From assembly GCA_944388075.1 (NCBI GenBank), contig CALXHI010000031.1, positions 1 through 49,289 of the forward strand: a stretch of 49,289 bases of DNA. Reading direction: 5' to 3'. The first letter of the stretch is position 1; each line of letters starts with the position of its first letter. The stretch comes from an uncultured Clostridia bacterium. Lineage in GTDB: Bacteria; Bacillota; Clostridia; Oscillospirales; Ruminococcaceae. The translations under genes and the position numbers were made by a program. Positions 1 to 8,201 of the stretch are shown in pieces. The notes beneath the pieces were generated by a model that saw only the letters and a program-made list of their open reading frames with translations, made no database searches and had not been told where the DNA came from.

Positions 1-104
1 TTGTGCGTTTGTGCTATCGAAAGAAAGTCGCATCCACAAAGAAAACGTTATCCGGATTTCATTCCGCTTCGCTCCATTCCATCCAAATAACTTGCGATAG
101 TGTC

Positions 105-133
105 TTGACAAAATACAATAGCCGTGATATACT
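105..133 (+). promoter_or_regulatory. sigma-A type promoter
   Basis: A perfect TTGACA (105-110) is followed after 17 bp by TATACT (128-133). Transcription would start near 140, at the base of the hairpin annotated next, so the promoter seems to drive only a very short RNA unless the hairpin is read through. Confidence 0.7.
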
Positions 134-138
134 AAAAA

Positions 139-169
139 CGGATCAGCCTGTTCGAGCTGATCCGCTTTT
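139..169 (+). terminator. terminator-like hairpin
   Basis: GGATCAGC (140-147) pairs with GCTGATCC (156-163) around an 8-base loop, with one more C-G pair outside and a short TTTT (166-169). It may end transcription arriving from the left of the window, or act as an attenuator for the promoter just upstream. Confidence 0.6.
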
Positions 170-375
170 CTATCGTTTATCGTTTTTATTGTGGAAGCTG
201 CCGAATCAGATGTAGCTTGCACTGCCATCTGCTCAGACTGAATGATGCTTTAATCTTGGATTTGGATAACATAACAGCATCTTTATCAAGGGGAAAGTGC
301 TGTTGTCAAACCGGATTCACAAAAAAGCAGAATCGAGTGCTTTTATGGGATGAAGCGGAAATGAAACATACAACC

Positions 376-513
376 TTTGGAATATATAGAGGATTCCGAG
401 CATGAATTGTTGCAGGTGTATTGCGGTGCAGAGATTACGGCACACGAATTATGTTGGTCCAACAATACGGAATGACTCCCGCACAGCTGTACAAAAAGAT
501 CCAGCGCATTTGA
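376..513 (+). pseudogene. possible decayed coding fragment
   Basis: This is an AT-rich stretch without an intact gene. Two short frames look protein-like and are out of register: one reads EDSEHELLQVYCGAEITAHEL from about 382, and a second from 451 to the TGA at 511-513 ends in GMTPAQLYKKIQRI. Joining them needs one indel near 450. I do not recognise the parent protein. The rest of 170-520 shows nothing I can support. This may simply be chance open frame. Confidence 0.25.
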
Positions 514-527
514 CGAAAAGTAAAAAA

Positions 528-568
528 TAGCCAAAAGAACGCTGGGCAACGCATCGTTCTTTTGGCTA
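528..568 (+). terminator. long inverted repeat, probable terminator
   Basis: TAGCCAAAAGAACG (528-541) is perfectly repeated in inverse at 555-568 around a 13-base loop. It is preceded by a run of A and followed at 576-582 by a run of T, so it could terminate in both directions. It separates the decayed stretch on the left from the gene starting at 643. Confidence 0.65.
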
Positions 569-642
569 AATCCCCGATTTTTTCTTCAGGAAGAAAAAAC
601 TAAGCCTCTAAAACCATGAAATAATGAGAGGAGTGAACAACA

Positions 643-1491
643 ATGAAATACGATGCGTTGTACAGTGCATTTCAAAACGATAATGCCGACCGTGCGTTTT
701 TACAGGAATTGCACGAAAGATTGGATGTTGAATTGCAAAAGCCGTTTGAGGAACGCGACTTCGATTTGATTGAGGAATGCACAGAAGCCATTACAACTAT
801 GGAAGGCATGGAGTCGATGATACAAGAACATTCATCAGAAGCAATTTTGCAGTTGCAGCAGCAGAATCGGCGGTCAAACATTACACAGCATCGAAATCCT
901 TTGCGCAAGCGTTGTTGGATTTCCGCCTGTGCCTGTGCGGCAATTATCATTGGAGCAAACATCTGGTCGGTGGCAGCGTTGGAACATAATATTTTTACCG
1001 CAACGGTACAATGGTTTCAAGGCGGTTTTAATATTACCATGCCCGACCCTGAACAATCAATTGCGCCTGCCGATGAAGATGACCTTTACGGCATGAAAGC
1101 CGAATGCGAAAAATATGGCTTTACACCATTGACTCCTACTTATTTGCCGGAAGGATTAGTTCTGAAGCATACTGAGGTCATCACCGATGCGCAATGTTCT
1201 AAATTGATTTTTTATTATACAATCAAAAAAAAGGATGCCGAACAGGTACGGTTGAATGTACATTTTTATCACTACAACAGTGCGGAAGATGTGCAACCCA
1301 TCGGTTTATCATCCGATAACACAGAACCGAAAGAAGAAATTATGGGTAATGCCACGATTTGGACTTTAGAAGAAGATGACCAAGTTCAAATTACGTTCTT
1401 GTATGAAAACACAGTATATCTGATTTCTGGTCATGGGATAAGCGGAGAGGAATGCCGTAAGATTACTGCATCGTTGGTTTCAATTGTATAG
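643..1491 (+). CDS. DUF4367-type membrane protein, anti-sigma-like
   Basis: This 282-residue protein has a charged cytoplasmic N-terminal region (1-90), one membrane segment (about residues 91-110, CWISACACAAIIIGANIW) and an extracellular C-terminal domain. That domain has the pattern of DUF4367, in which PTYLPEG is followed by beta strands, as in many Firmicutes proteins resembling anti-sigma factors or sporulation lipoproteins. The start is set by GAGAGGAGTG nine bases upstream. The orientation, cytoplasm then membrane then sensor domain, suits a membrane-bound regulator of the exported proteins encoded downstream, but no sigma factor gene is adjacent, so that role is inference. Confidence 0.65.
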   Translation: MKYDALYSAFQNDNADRAFLQELHERLDVELQKPFEERDFDLIEECTEAITTMEGMESMIQEHSSEAILQLQQQNRRSNITQHRNPLRKRCWISACACAAIIIGANIWSVAALEHNIFTATVQWFQGGFNITMPDPEQSIAPADEDDLYGMKAECEKYGFTPLTPTYLPEGLVLKHTEVITDAQCSKLIFYYTIKKKDAEQVRLNVHFYHYNSAEDVQPIGLSSDNTEPKEEIMGNATIWTLEEDDQVQITFLYENTVYLISGHGISGEECRKITASLVSIV

Positions 1492-1642
1492 TAATGTTGC
1501 ACGAAAACATTTTATTATTTATGTGCAATCATACAAAGTTTTTGTATTTTGTGATAAAAGCGAAAAACTGAGGCTTTTCAAACCATGAATGGATAGGAAG
1601 AATCAAGTTGTTCTTCCGAAATAAAAAGAGAGGTATCAATAT

Positions 1643-2095
1643 ATGAACATGAAACAACGAATTTGGGCAATCGCTTCTGCTGTACTATGCTGCTCTACTA
1701 TGAATATGAGTGCATTTGCAGTAGACACAATCGACGAGGAGATTATGCCGCTGTCGGAAGGTCTTATTGACTCTCACAGTGTAAGCGGTGTGTATGGCTA
1801 CAATACGCTGGTCATTAGTGCGTCTACCATCGGTTCTGACCAGATGGCTAAGATTGGCATCATTGACATTGTGGTGCAGCACAGCTCCGACAAAGCCACA
1901 TGGAGCGATGAGGTTGATGTTGCCGACATGATCAACGAAAATGCCTACAGCTTTTCGGTGAGCGACTATGGTGTGCCGGTTATCAGCGGCTACTACTACC
2001 GTGTTAAGGTCACGCACTACGCTAAGGAGCAGGGTTGGTTCTTCCCGGACAGCCAAAGCATTACGACTTATTCCACCGCTGTCTGGATCGGCTGA
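1643..2095 (+). CDS. small secreted protein, DUF6147-like
   Basis: This is a 150-residue exported protein. Residues 1-27 form a typical signal peptide (positive NMKQR, hydrophobic core, ending SAFA). The mature part is rich in beta-forming residues and carries a GYYYRVKVTHYAKEQG segment, which I associate with small secreted Firmicutes proteins annotated as DUF6147; that link is from memory and unverified. A ribosome-binding site, AGAGAGG, precedes the ATG. The gene is codirectional with the DUF4367 gene before it and the C39-like peptidase after it, which suggests a shared process at the cell surface. A 7 bp hairpin (1596-1617) lies in its leader. Function unknown. Confidence 0.65.
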   Translation: MNMKQRIWAIASAVLCCSTMNMSAFAVDTIDEEIMPLSEGLIDSHSVSGVYGYNTLVISASTIGSDQMAKIGIIDIVVQHSSDKATWSDEVDVADMINENAYSFSVSDYGVPVISGYYYRVKVTHYAKEQGWFFPDSQSITTYSTAVWIG

Positions 2096-2221
2096 TGCGT
2101 GAAATCGGATAGGAGGTGAGTCCACTGCATAGATAAAGCGTATCACAAGCGTTTCCAGTGCCATATGTACGACATGAGCGGGCTTCTCGAAAAAATACAT
2201 GATTTTAAGGAGGTTACAACT

Positions 2222-3199
2222 ATGAAACATCGCCATTTGTTTACAACGACAATTCTTGCTGTTTTCTCATTTTCATTTGTTTTCGGAACAACTGCTTTTG
2301 CCGCACCACAGAAAACAACTAGCTATGACGCAACAGAATATAAAACGCTCAGCCAGCAGTACCTTGAGTATGTAAATTCCGAATATGCTACACCTGCCGG
2401 TATTGCTTCCATGCAGGAGACGCTGTATGAAGTAGAGACTACTGTAGGAAACGATGCTGAAACCAGACTGCCTTCTGACCTGATTGATTTTGAGGGAACG
2501 GTTGGTCGGAATGCAACAGAATACAAAACCCTGCGTCAGCAGTATGTAGAATATAAAAACTCTGATTACGCTACGCCGGAAGGGATTGCTGACTTTCAGG
2601 CAACTCTCGCTGAAGTAGAAGCCGTTTTGAACGCTGATACGACAGCAGAACCTCGTTCCACCACTGGTAAAACGTTGGATGTGCCGTATTTTGAACAGGA
2701 AGAAAGCTATTATTGTGGTCCTGCAACAGTAAAGCAGACATATTCTTTTCTGAACGAATTTTTAAATGGATCGACATATTCTCCTCCGCAATCGAATCTG
2801 CGCTATATACTTGATACCACGGAAGATGGAACGGATCAGAATAATATTGAAACATATCTCAATAGTTCGTTTCCTTCCATCAGCTATTCTATGCTTTGGA
2901 GAAACGGTGCATACACAAATGCAACACAGATGTTTAACCTTATCAAAACCGATATCAACAACAATAAACCTTCCATTGCACATGTGATTATTTCTGCGAA
3001 GTTGGAAGCAGATTCTGAGTGGAATTACACTACAGGCGGACATTATCTCAATTTCCGCGGCTATGTAGAAGCGGTTTCAACAGGGGTCGATATGGTTCTG
3101 ATTACTGACCCGAACTTTGATGGTCATGGTTATTCTTCAGGCAGATATGGCGTCATCAAAGAAGCAGTTTACGCAGCCACCGATCGGTTCTCATCATGA
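2222..3199 (+). CDS. exported C39-like cysteine peptidase
   Basis: This is a 325-residue secreted protein. The ATG at 2222 is preceded by AAGGAGG and opens a clear signal peptide ending near TAFA (residue 27); the frame is open further upstream but without a ribosome-binding site. Residues about 38-72 and 99-133 are two copies of one helical segment (TEYKTLxQQYxEYxNSxYATP). The C-terminal half matches C39-like papain-fold peptidases: Cys165 in YYCGPATVKQ, His274 in GGHYLNFRGY and Asp296 in ITDPN form the likely triad. Family members cleave double-glycine leader peptides or act on other exported substrates; no such substrate is seen here. The stop codon overlaps the next gene by 4 bases (ATGA), so the two are translated together. 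Confidence 0.75.
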   Translation: MKHRHLFTTTILAVFSFSFVFGTTAFAAPQKTTSYDATEYKTLSQQYLEYVNSEYATPAGIASMQETLYEVETTVGNDAETRLPSDLIDFEGTVGRNATEYKTLRQQYVEYKNSDYATPEGIADFQATLAEVEAVLNADTTAEPRSTTGKTLDVPYFEQEESYYCGPATVKQTYSFLNEFLNGSTYSPPQSNLRYILDTTEDGTDQNNIETYLNSSFPSISYSMLWRNGAYTNATQMFNLIKTDINNNKPSIAHVIISAKLEADSEWNYTTGGHYLNFRGYVEAVSTGVDMVLITDPNFDGHGYSSGRYGVIKEAVYAATDRFSS

Positions 3200-4527
3200 A
3201 GAAGGGCAAGGTATGCGCATTGCTTGCGGCGGTTGTACTCTCTTTGAGTTCGACCGGCTGCACGCAATCGTCACAGGAGTCGGAATTATGGACGGAAAGC
3301 AGCACAACAGCTGCCACCACCACAACAACCACTGCATCGTCTGCCGCAGAATCGAAAGCAGACAATACACCGGAAAGCATTTACACCATTGATTATACGA
3401 AAGTGGAAAACCGCTGCACCATCGCAAAGGATGAAGATGAGCGTTTTCTGAAAAATCTTACTGTCGTACAGAAAGAAATCAATCCGGAGGATTACAAATC
3501 GATTCAAATTACCACGCCCGGTATCCTAAATGTATACAGTGCATACCGGAATCGGATGCTTGTTGGCTTGTGGCCTGACGGGGGAAATCATGTAGAAGAG
3601 CTTGGCTGGTATGATTGCATCACGGATACTTATACACCCATTGGCACAATCCCTATGAACATTGCCAATGCCATCAGCAACTTTATTGTGCAGGATCGTT
3701 ACTTTGTATATCTGAAGCTATTCCCCGCAGAAGATGGGTGGCAGAGCGAGCTGACCATTGTGGATCTGCAAACCGATGAGATTTTTCTCGCCGACAGCTT
3801 TTTGACGCATAACATACATCAAACGATCACACCTGTCGGTGAACATGCGTTGGCATATCAGTATTATGAATACGATACGCAAGATTGGATCGTGCGGTAT
3901 TATGACATGGAAACAAAGACCGCCAAAGAGATTTACCGCCATACCAATATGAATAAAAATGCCACAACTTCCCCGACGGCAATCGCCAGCGACGGAACCA
4001 ATATCATACTGTTCATTCAGTATCAGACAGAAACTCTGCCGGTAACCATTATGCAGTGGATGAAACCGGATGGTACGCTTTTGAAAGCAGAATGTATCCC
4101 ATTGCATAAAGCCTTCGGCGGAGGGAATTATCACATGGCGGGGGCACAAGTGATCGGTGATTATTATATCTTTTCGGCAAAGAAGACAACAAATCTGCGA
4201 ACCGCAGTTTACCGCCGTGAAGGAGATACCTTTATTCCCGTCGCACTGGGGAACGACGCTTTGGGCTATATGATTGACTATGCTCATAACGGCGAATTCA
4301 TCAATATACTGAAGTATGAGGGCGTGATCAGCGGCGCAATCAAGATCAATTTTAAGACGGAATCCGCCGAAATATATCGTGTATCCACATCGAATGGAAA
4401 AGCGCAGGGCATCATACATCAATCTTTTCTCAATTCGAACGGAATGTGGCTGACGATTGCTTTTAATAACAATTATTCCGATAAAGACATCACACACGAA
4501 CAATATTGTCTGATATCAAGTGAATAA
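3196..4527 (+). CDS. lipoprotein of unknown function
   Basis: This is a 443-residue lipoprotein. It has a lipoprotein signal peptide with the lipobox LSSTGC, and Cys22 would be the lipidated residue. A Ser/Thr/Ala-rich linker (about residues 28-55) follows, as in several other exported proteins in this window. The remainder contains repeated WDG- and YDCITD-like strands and could be a beta-propeller; that is only an impression. The gene overlaps the C39-like peptidase gene by 4 bases, so the lipoprotein is probably its partner on the outer face of the membrane. The remnant of an ABC exporter lies just downstream. I do not recognise the family. Confidence 0.65.
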   Translation: MKKGKVCALLAAVVLSLSSTGCTQSSQESELWTESSTTAATTTTTTASSAAESKADNTPESIYTIDYTKVENRCTIAKDEDERFLKNLTVVQKEINPEDYKSIQITTPGILNVYSAYRNRMLVGLWPDGGNHVEELGWYDCITDTYTPIGTIPMNIANAISNFIVQDRYFVYLKLFPAEDGWQSELTIVDLQTDEIFLADSFLTHNIHQTITPVGEHALAYQYYEYDTQDWIVRYYDMETKTAKEIYRHTNMNKNATTSPTAIASDGTNIILFIQYQTETLPVTIMQWMKPDGTLLKAECIPLHKAFGGGNYHMAGAQVIGDYYIFSAKKTTNLRTAVYRREGDTFIPVALGNDALGYMIDYAHNGEFINILKYEGVISGAIKINFKTESAEIYRVSTSNGKAQGIIHQSFLNSNGMWLTIAFNNNYSDKDITHEQYCLISSE

Positions 4528-4630
4528 CGCACGCTCTTCATCGGCGTAATACCGATAAGACGCATAAGTCCTTGAGCGAATGTTTGTGCAAGCCAAGAGT
4601 TGATTTCACATTTTACAAACGATATCCTAG

Positions 4631-4800
4631 ATAGCCGGAAAACAGCTGCAGCTATACCATGGAGTAAGTTTACGCACTGGTACTTGTATCGGTAGTGTGC
4701 TGGTGCTTTTGGCCATCAGCATGGTCGGTGTCAACAGTGTTTCTGCCATGCGACAGTTGCGTAGCTGTGCGGTGTGCTGTACTTGTGGTCTGACATGGAA
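4631..4800 (+). pseudogene. FtsX-type ABC permease fragment
   Basis: One frame reads a hydrophobic segment, GSVLVLLAISMVGVNSVSAM, followed by RQLRSCAVCCTCGLTW. This looks like a last membrane segment and cytoplasmic tail of an FtsX/MacB-type permease. It has no start codon context and runs straight into the ATPase fragment that follows. The simplest reading is that a deletion removed most of the permease and the front of the ATPase gene and joined the two remnants. Confidence 0.4.
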
Positions 4801-4802
4801 AC

Positions 4803-5250
4803 AATGTGAACGGATCGGCGTATGCACAAATCCGTAATGAAAAAACGGTATGGTCATGCAAGATTTTGCATTGGTCGATGATTTTTCTGCGATTGAGAAT
4901 GTCATGCTGCCGGTGGATTTTGCCAAAAAGAAAAAGCCCAATCGCAAAGCGATAGCGATGAAGGCGTTGGCATGGACGGTATGGCGAAGAAGCCGATGAA
5001 CAAGCTCTCGGGCGAACAAAAGCAGCGAGTTGCCATTGCAAGAGCCATTGTCAATGAGCCAAGCGTGATTCTTGCCGATGAGCCGACCGGAGCACTCGAT
5101 ACCAAAACCGCAGCGGAAATCATGGCGGTGTTCAAGGAACTCAACGCACAAGGAAGGATGGTCATTATTGTAACACGCGATATGGGCGTAGCGGAGCAAC
5201 GTGACCGCATCATTGAAATCAGCGATGGGTTGATTGTGGAGAGTGCGTAA
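4803..5250 (+). pseudogene. broken ABC transporter ATPase (MacB/LolD type)
   Basis: Fragments of one ATPase appear in three frames. From about 4803 it reads NVNGSAYAQIRNEK; after a one-base loss near 4846 it continues [19 protein letters not shown], which is the Q-loop region; after another shift near 4970 it continues to the stop at 5250 with [15 protein letters not shown] (signature) and [12 protein letters not shown] (Walker B). The Walker A region is missing altogether. The usual VTHD switch histidine reads VTRD, so even the intact C-terminal part lacks a key residue. This is the remains of an exporter ATPase that probably served the exported proteins upstream. Confidence 0.75.
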
Positions 5251-5271
5251 AATTCCACTGTATAACATAAA

Positions 5272-5300
5272 GCCCCACTGTGTACATTACACAGTGGGGC
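5272..5300. terminator. stem-loop after the ABC remnant
   Basis: GCCCCACTGTGTA (5272-5284) is perfectly repeated in inverse at 5288-5300 around a 3-base loop, a very stable hairpin. There is no T tract on the plus side and only a TTT on the minus side, so it could be a weak terminator. The rest of 5251-5580 holds no gene I can support; a perfect 16 bp palindrome lies at 5526-5541. Confidence 0.5.
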
Positions 5301-5525
5301 ATCTGTATCCGATTCGGTTATGATTTTTCCAATAAGGACATCCGCCTTTTTGAAATGCCACTCTTTCGTTCGTTTCAATTGGCGATATATTTCTATGATA
5401 CCACAGTGACTAACAAAAGGGGCGCATTTCAATTCCTGCTAGGGTGAAAGTTCAAAAGCCATACATAACAGAACAGAATTAGAGGAATTTAGAAACACAT
5501 AACAGTATAGAAAACCATTTTCATT

Positions 5526-5541
5526 ATAAACTTAAGTTTAT
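5526..5541. repeat. perfect 16 bp palindrome
   Basis: ATAAACTTAAGTTTAT is a perfect palindrome in an otherwise featureless AT-rich gap just downstream of the broken SUKH gene. It could be an operator or a decayed terminator. Confidence 0.4.
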
Positions 5542-5581
5542 TTAGGGATTATCACTTATCAAAACAATCACGCTTGTTCTT

Positions 5582-6109
5582 CAATAAACCGGAGCAAAAA
5601 CCCAAAGATCTTCAGCTATTATTTCTAAGATTTCGTAATGATTGCCTGTATACAGAGCTTTATTCACCGGAGGTTCAGCACTTCTGTTACGTTGATGATA
5701 GCACCCATTGCACCATCATCAAAAAGCAAAGTAGAAGCCATTAAATGGAAATTGTAACTCTTTCTATCTGATAGAGCAGCTTCTACAGCACACCCAACAT
5801 AAGTCCCCGAAAAATCATCGTTACAGATTCCATCTATCTATACGCCGCCAAAACTCAAATAACCGACATTTTTCAAAAATGTACGATATTGTACCGAAAA
5901 TGGGAATCCAAGTAATTCTTCTGCTCGTTCCGGTATCGATATGCTTTTTCCGCCAATCATCGTATAGAATTCATTTTTTACAAGCCCTAACGCCTCTATA
6001 AGAGGATGACAACGCATAATAATGCCATCCTTTTCTTAATTCTGCTGCATTTGACTTGACGATCTATCTCTCTAAAAAACTGAATTGCTGTATTTGCAAG
6101 AGTTTTCAT
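5582..6109 (-). pseudogene. broken SUKH (SMI1/KNR4) immunity-type gene
   Basis: Read on the minus strand, the best frame gives IPERAEELLGFPFSVQYRTF, then LKNVGYLSFGGV, an in-frame TAG at 5838-5840, and IDGICNDDFSGTYVG. This is the order of strands and helices typical of SUKH domains (FPxxYKxFLxxxG-xxxFxGVEIYGI). Later, compensating shifts bring back FPFNGFYFA and then LFDDGAMGAI, and the tail EILEIIAEDLWVFAPVY resembles the usual C-terminal helix. The likely original start is the ATG at 6107-6109. At least one stop and two or three frameshifts are present, so it is dead. SUKH proteins neutralise contact-dependent or polymorphic toxins. No toxin gene is nearby. Confidence 0.55.
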
Positions 6110-6219
6110 CTGTCGAACACTTCATCTCTGAACTGACTGAATCCCCAGAGCGATACAATCACAAACGTATCAAGCGGAAGCTTGACGGCTTATCTCCTGT
6201 CCGATACAGATGATTTGTT

Positions 6220-6254
6220 GCAAAACAAAAGCGACCAAGATCTCTCTTAGTCGC
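6220..6254 (-). terminator. terminator of fhs
   Basis: On the minus strand a 10 bp stem (GCGACTAAGA pairing with TCTTGGTCGC, one G-U pair) closes a GAGA tetraloop and is followed by TTTTGTTTT. It lies 76 bases after the fhs stop codon. Confidence 0.85.
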
Positions 6255-6329
6255 CTTGCACACCTTGTTAATCCGATCTTTGTCTGACTTTTTGGGGTCA
6301 GTTCATATCCCCAGCGTCGGGTGGCATTC

Positions 6330-7997
6330 TCAGAACAACCCGGAAATGACACCGGCATCGTCGACGTCAATGCCCTCTGCCGCAGGCTTTTTCGGCAAGC
6401 CGGGCATCGTCATGATATCACCCGTCAGCACGACCAAAAAACCTGCGCCTGCTGAAACCTTCACCTGCTTGACCGTCACCGTGAAATGCTCCGGTGCGCC
6501 CAAAAGGTCTTTGTCATCCGAAAAGCTATACTGCGTTTTCGCCATGCAAATCGGCAAGCGGTCAAAGCCCAATGCGGTCAGCTGTGCAATCTGCTTTTGT
6601 GCCGTCGGCAGGATATTCACATCATCGCCACGATACACCCTCTGCACAATCGCACGAATCTTCTCGACAATCGACAGCTCCGTATCATACGCAAAGGTGA
6701 AATTGCCCTGTTCTTCCTTGCAAAGCCGCACAACCTCTCGTGCGAGCGCTTCGCCGCCCTTACCGCCTTCTGCCCAAACATTCGACAGCACAACATTCAC
6801 ACCCAATGCACGGCAACGCTCCATAATCAGCGCAATTTCCGCATCGGTATCGGTCGGGAAGCGGTTAATCGCTACCACCGACGGCAGACGGTATACCTCC
6901 TTAATATTGGATACATGCCGCAGCAAATTCGGGATACCGGCTTCAAGGGCTTCGAGGTTTTCCTGATTCAGTTCGGATTTCGCAAGACCGCCGTGCAGCT
7001 TCAGTGCACGCACCGTTGCAACAATCACAACCGCAGAAGGCGTGAGATTTGCCATGCGGCACTTGATATCCAAGAATTTTTCTGCACCCAAATCCGCACC
7101 AAATCCGGCTTCGGTAATCGCATAGTCACCCAGCTGCATGGCGGTGCGAGTCGCCAAAACGGTATTGCAGCCATGTGCAATATTAGCGAATGGACCGCCA
7201 TGCACCAAAGCCGGCGTACCCTCGAGGGTCTGCACGAGATTGGGGTTCAGTGCATCCTTCAGCAGTGCTGCCATTGCGCCGACGGCATTCAAATCACCGG
7301 CTGTGACGGGCTTTTCGTCATAGGTGTATGCTACGACAATGCGAGACAGACGGACCTTCAGGTCGGCAATGGAATCGGCAAGGCAGAATACTGCCATAAT
7401 CTCAGACGCAACGGTAATGTCATAGCCATCCTCACGGGGAACACCGTTGATGCGGCCGCCCAGACCATCGGTAAGGAAGCGCAGCTGCCGATCATTCATA
7501 TCGACACAGCGTTTCCATGTAATGCGGCGAGGGTCGATGTTGAGGGCATTGCCCTGATAGATATGGTTGTCGAGCATAGCGGCAAGCAGGTTATTTGCCG
7601 CACCGACGGCATGGAAGTCACCGGTAAAATGTAGGTTGATATCTTCCATGGGGACAACCTGTGCATAGCCGCCGCCTGCTGCACCGCCCTTGATACCGAA
7701 CACCGGACCAAGAGATGGTTCACGCAGGGCAACCATTACACGCTTGCCGATCCGGCGCATACCGTCTGCAAGACCGATGGTGGTTGTGGTTTTGCCCTCA
7801 CCAGCTGCGGTGGGGTTGATGGCGGTTACGAGAATGAGCTTGCCACGCTGACCGGTATCGGGCAGGCGCGCCAAGTCGATTTTTGCTTTGTATTTACCGT
7901 AATGCTCGAGGGCATCCTCCGGGATACCGGCAGTTTCTGCGATGGCATCAATGGGCTGCATGGGGATGGACTGTGCAATTTCGATATCGGACATCAT
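6330..7997 (-). CDS. fhs: formate-tetrahydrofolate ligase
   Basis: This 555-residue enzyme joins formate to tetrahydrofolate using ATP, giving 10-formyl-THF for purine synthesis and one-carbon metabolism, and it is central in acetogens. The length is full for the family. The P-loop-like ATP site is [15 protein letters not shown], and the family segments [27 protein letters not shown] and [14 protein letters not shown] are present. The first of two adjacent ATG codons (7997) is preceded by AGGAGG at 8 bases and is taken as the start. The gene stands alone, with its own promoter (8053-8081) and terminator (6220-6254), and is divergent from the PepSY gene. Confidence 0.97.
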   Translation of the reverse strand: MMSDIEIAQSIPMQPIDAIAETAGIPEDALEHYGKYKAKIDLARLPDTGQRGKLILVTAINPTAAGEGKTTTTIGLADGMRRIGKRVMVALREPSLGPVFGIKGGAAGGGYAQVVPMEDINLHFTGDFHAVGAANNLLAAMLDNHIYQGNALNIDPRRITWKRCVDMNDRQLRFLTDGLGGRINGVPREDGYDITVASEIMAVFCLADSIADLKVRLSRIVVAYTYDEKPVTAGDLNAVGAMAALLKDALNPNLVQTLEGTPALVHGGPFANIAHGCNTVLATRTAMQLGDYAITEAGFGADLGAEKFLDIKCRMANLTPSAVVIVATVRALKLHGGLAKSELNQENLEALEAGIPNLLRHVSNIKEVYRLPSVVAINRFPTDTDAEIALIMERCRALGVNVVLSNVWAEGGKGGEALAREVVRLCKEEQGNFTFAYDTELSIVEKIRAIVQRVYRGDDVNILPTAQKQIAQLTALGFDRLPICMAKTQYSFSDDKDLLGAPEHFTVTVKQVKVSAGAGFLVVLTGDIMTMPGLPKKPAAEGIDVDDAGVISGLF

Positions 7998-8052
7998 GGT
8001 GAGTACCTCCTATTGTGTAGTAAGCGGCATCGAGCTTTGTATGGATACTCTA

Positions 8053-8081
8053 AGTTTACCATAGATTCAAGCATTTGTCAA
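8053..8081 (-). promoter_or_regulatory. fhs promoter
   Basis: On the minus strand TTGACA (8081-8076) lies 17 bp before TAAACT (8058-8053). The distance to the fhs start is about 50 bases. Confidence 0.75.
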
Positions 8082-8129
8082 CACTTCCTATTCAGAAACA
8101 TCGCACAAGAAAAATGCGCTTGCCATCCA

Positions 8130-8158
8130 TTGACAAAGCCTTGTGTTCGGGGTATAAT
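8130..8158 (+). promoter_or_regulatory. promoter of the PepSY gene
   Basis: A perfect TTGACA (8130-8135), a 17 bp spacer and a perfect TATAAT (8153-8158) make a consensus sigma-A promoter, divergent from the fhs promoter 50 bp away. Confidence 0.9.
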
Positions 8159-8201
8159 ATAGCTATAATATAGATAGTATGGCAAGAACGGAGGTGTTGG
8201 T

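Noticed and set aside
1685..2236. Open frame of 183 codons on the minus strand
   Set aside because: It overlaps the secreted protein gene completely; the plus strand product has a signal peptide and ribosome-binding site.
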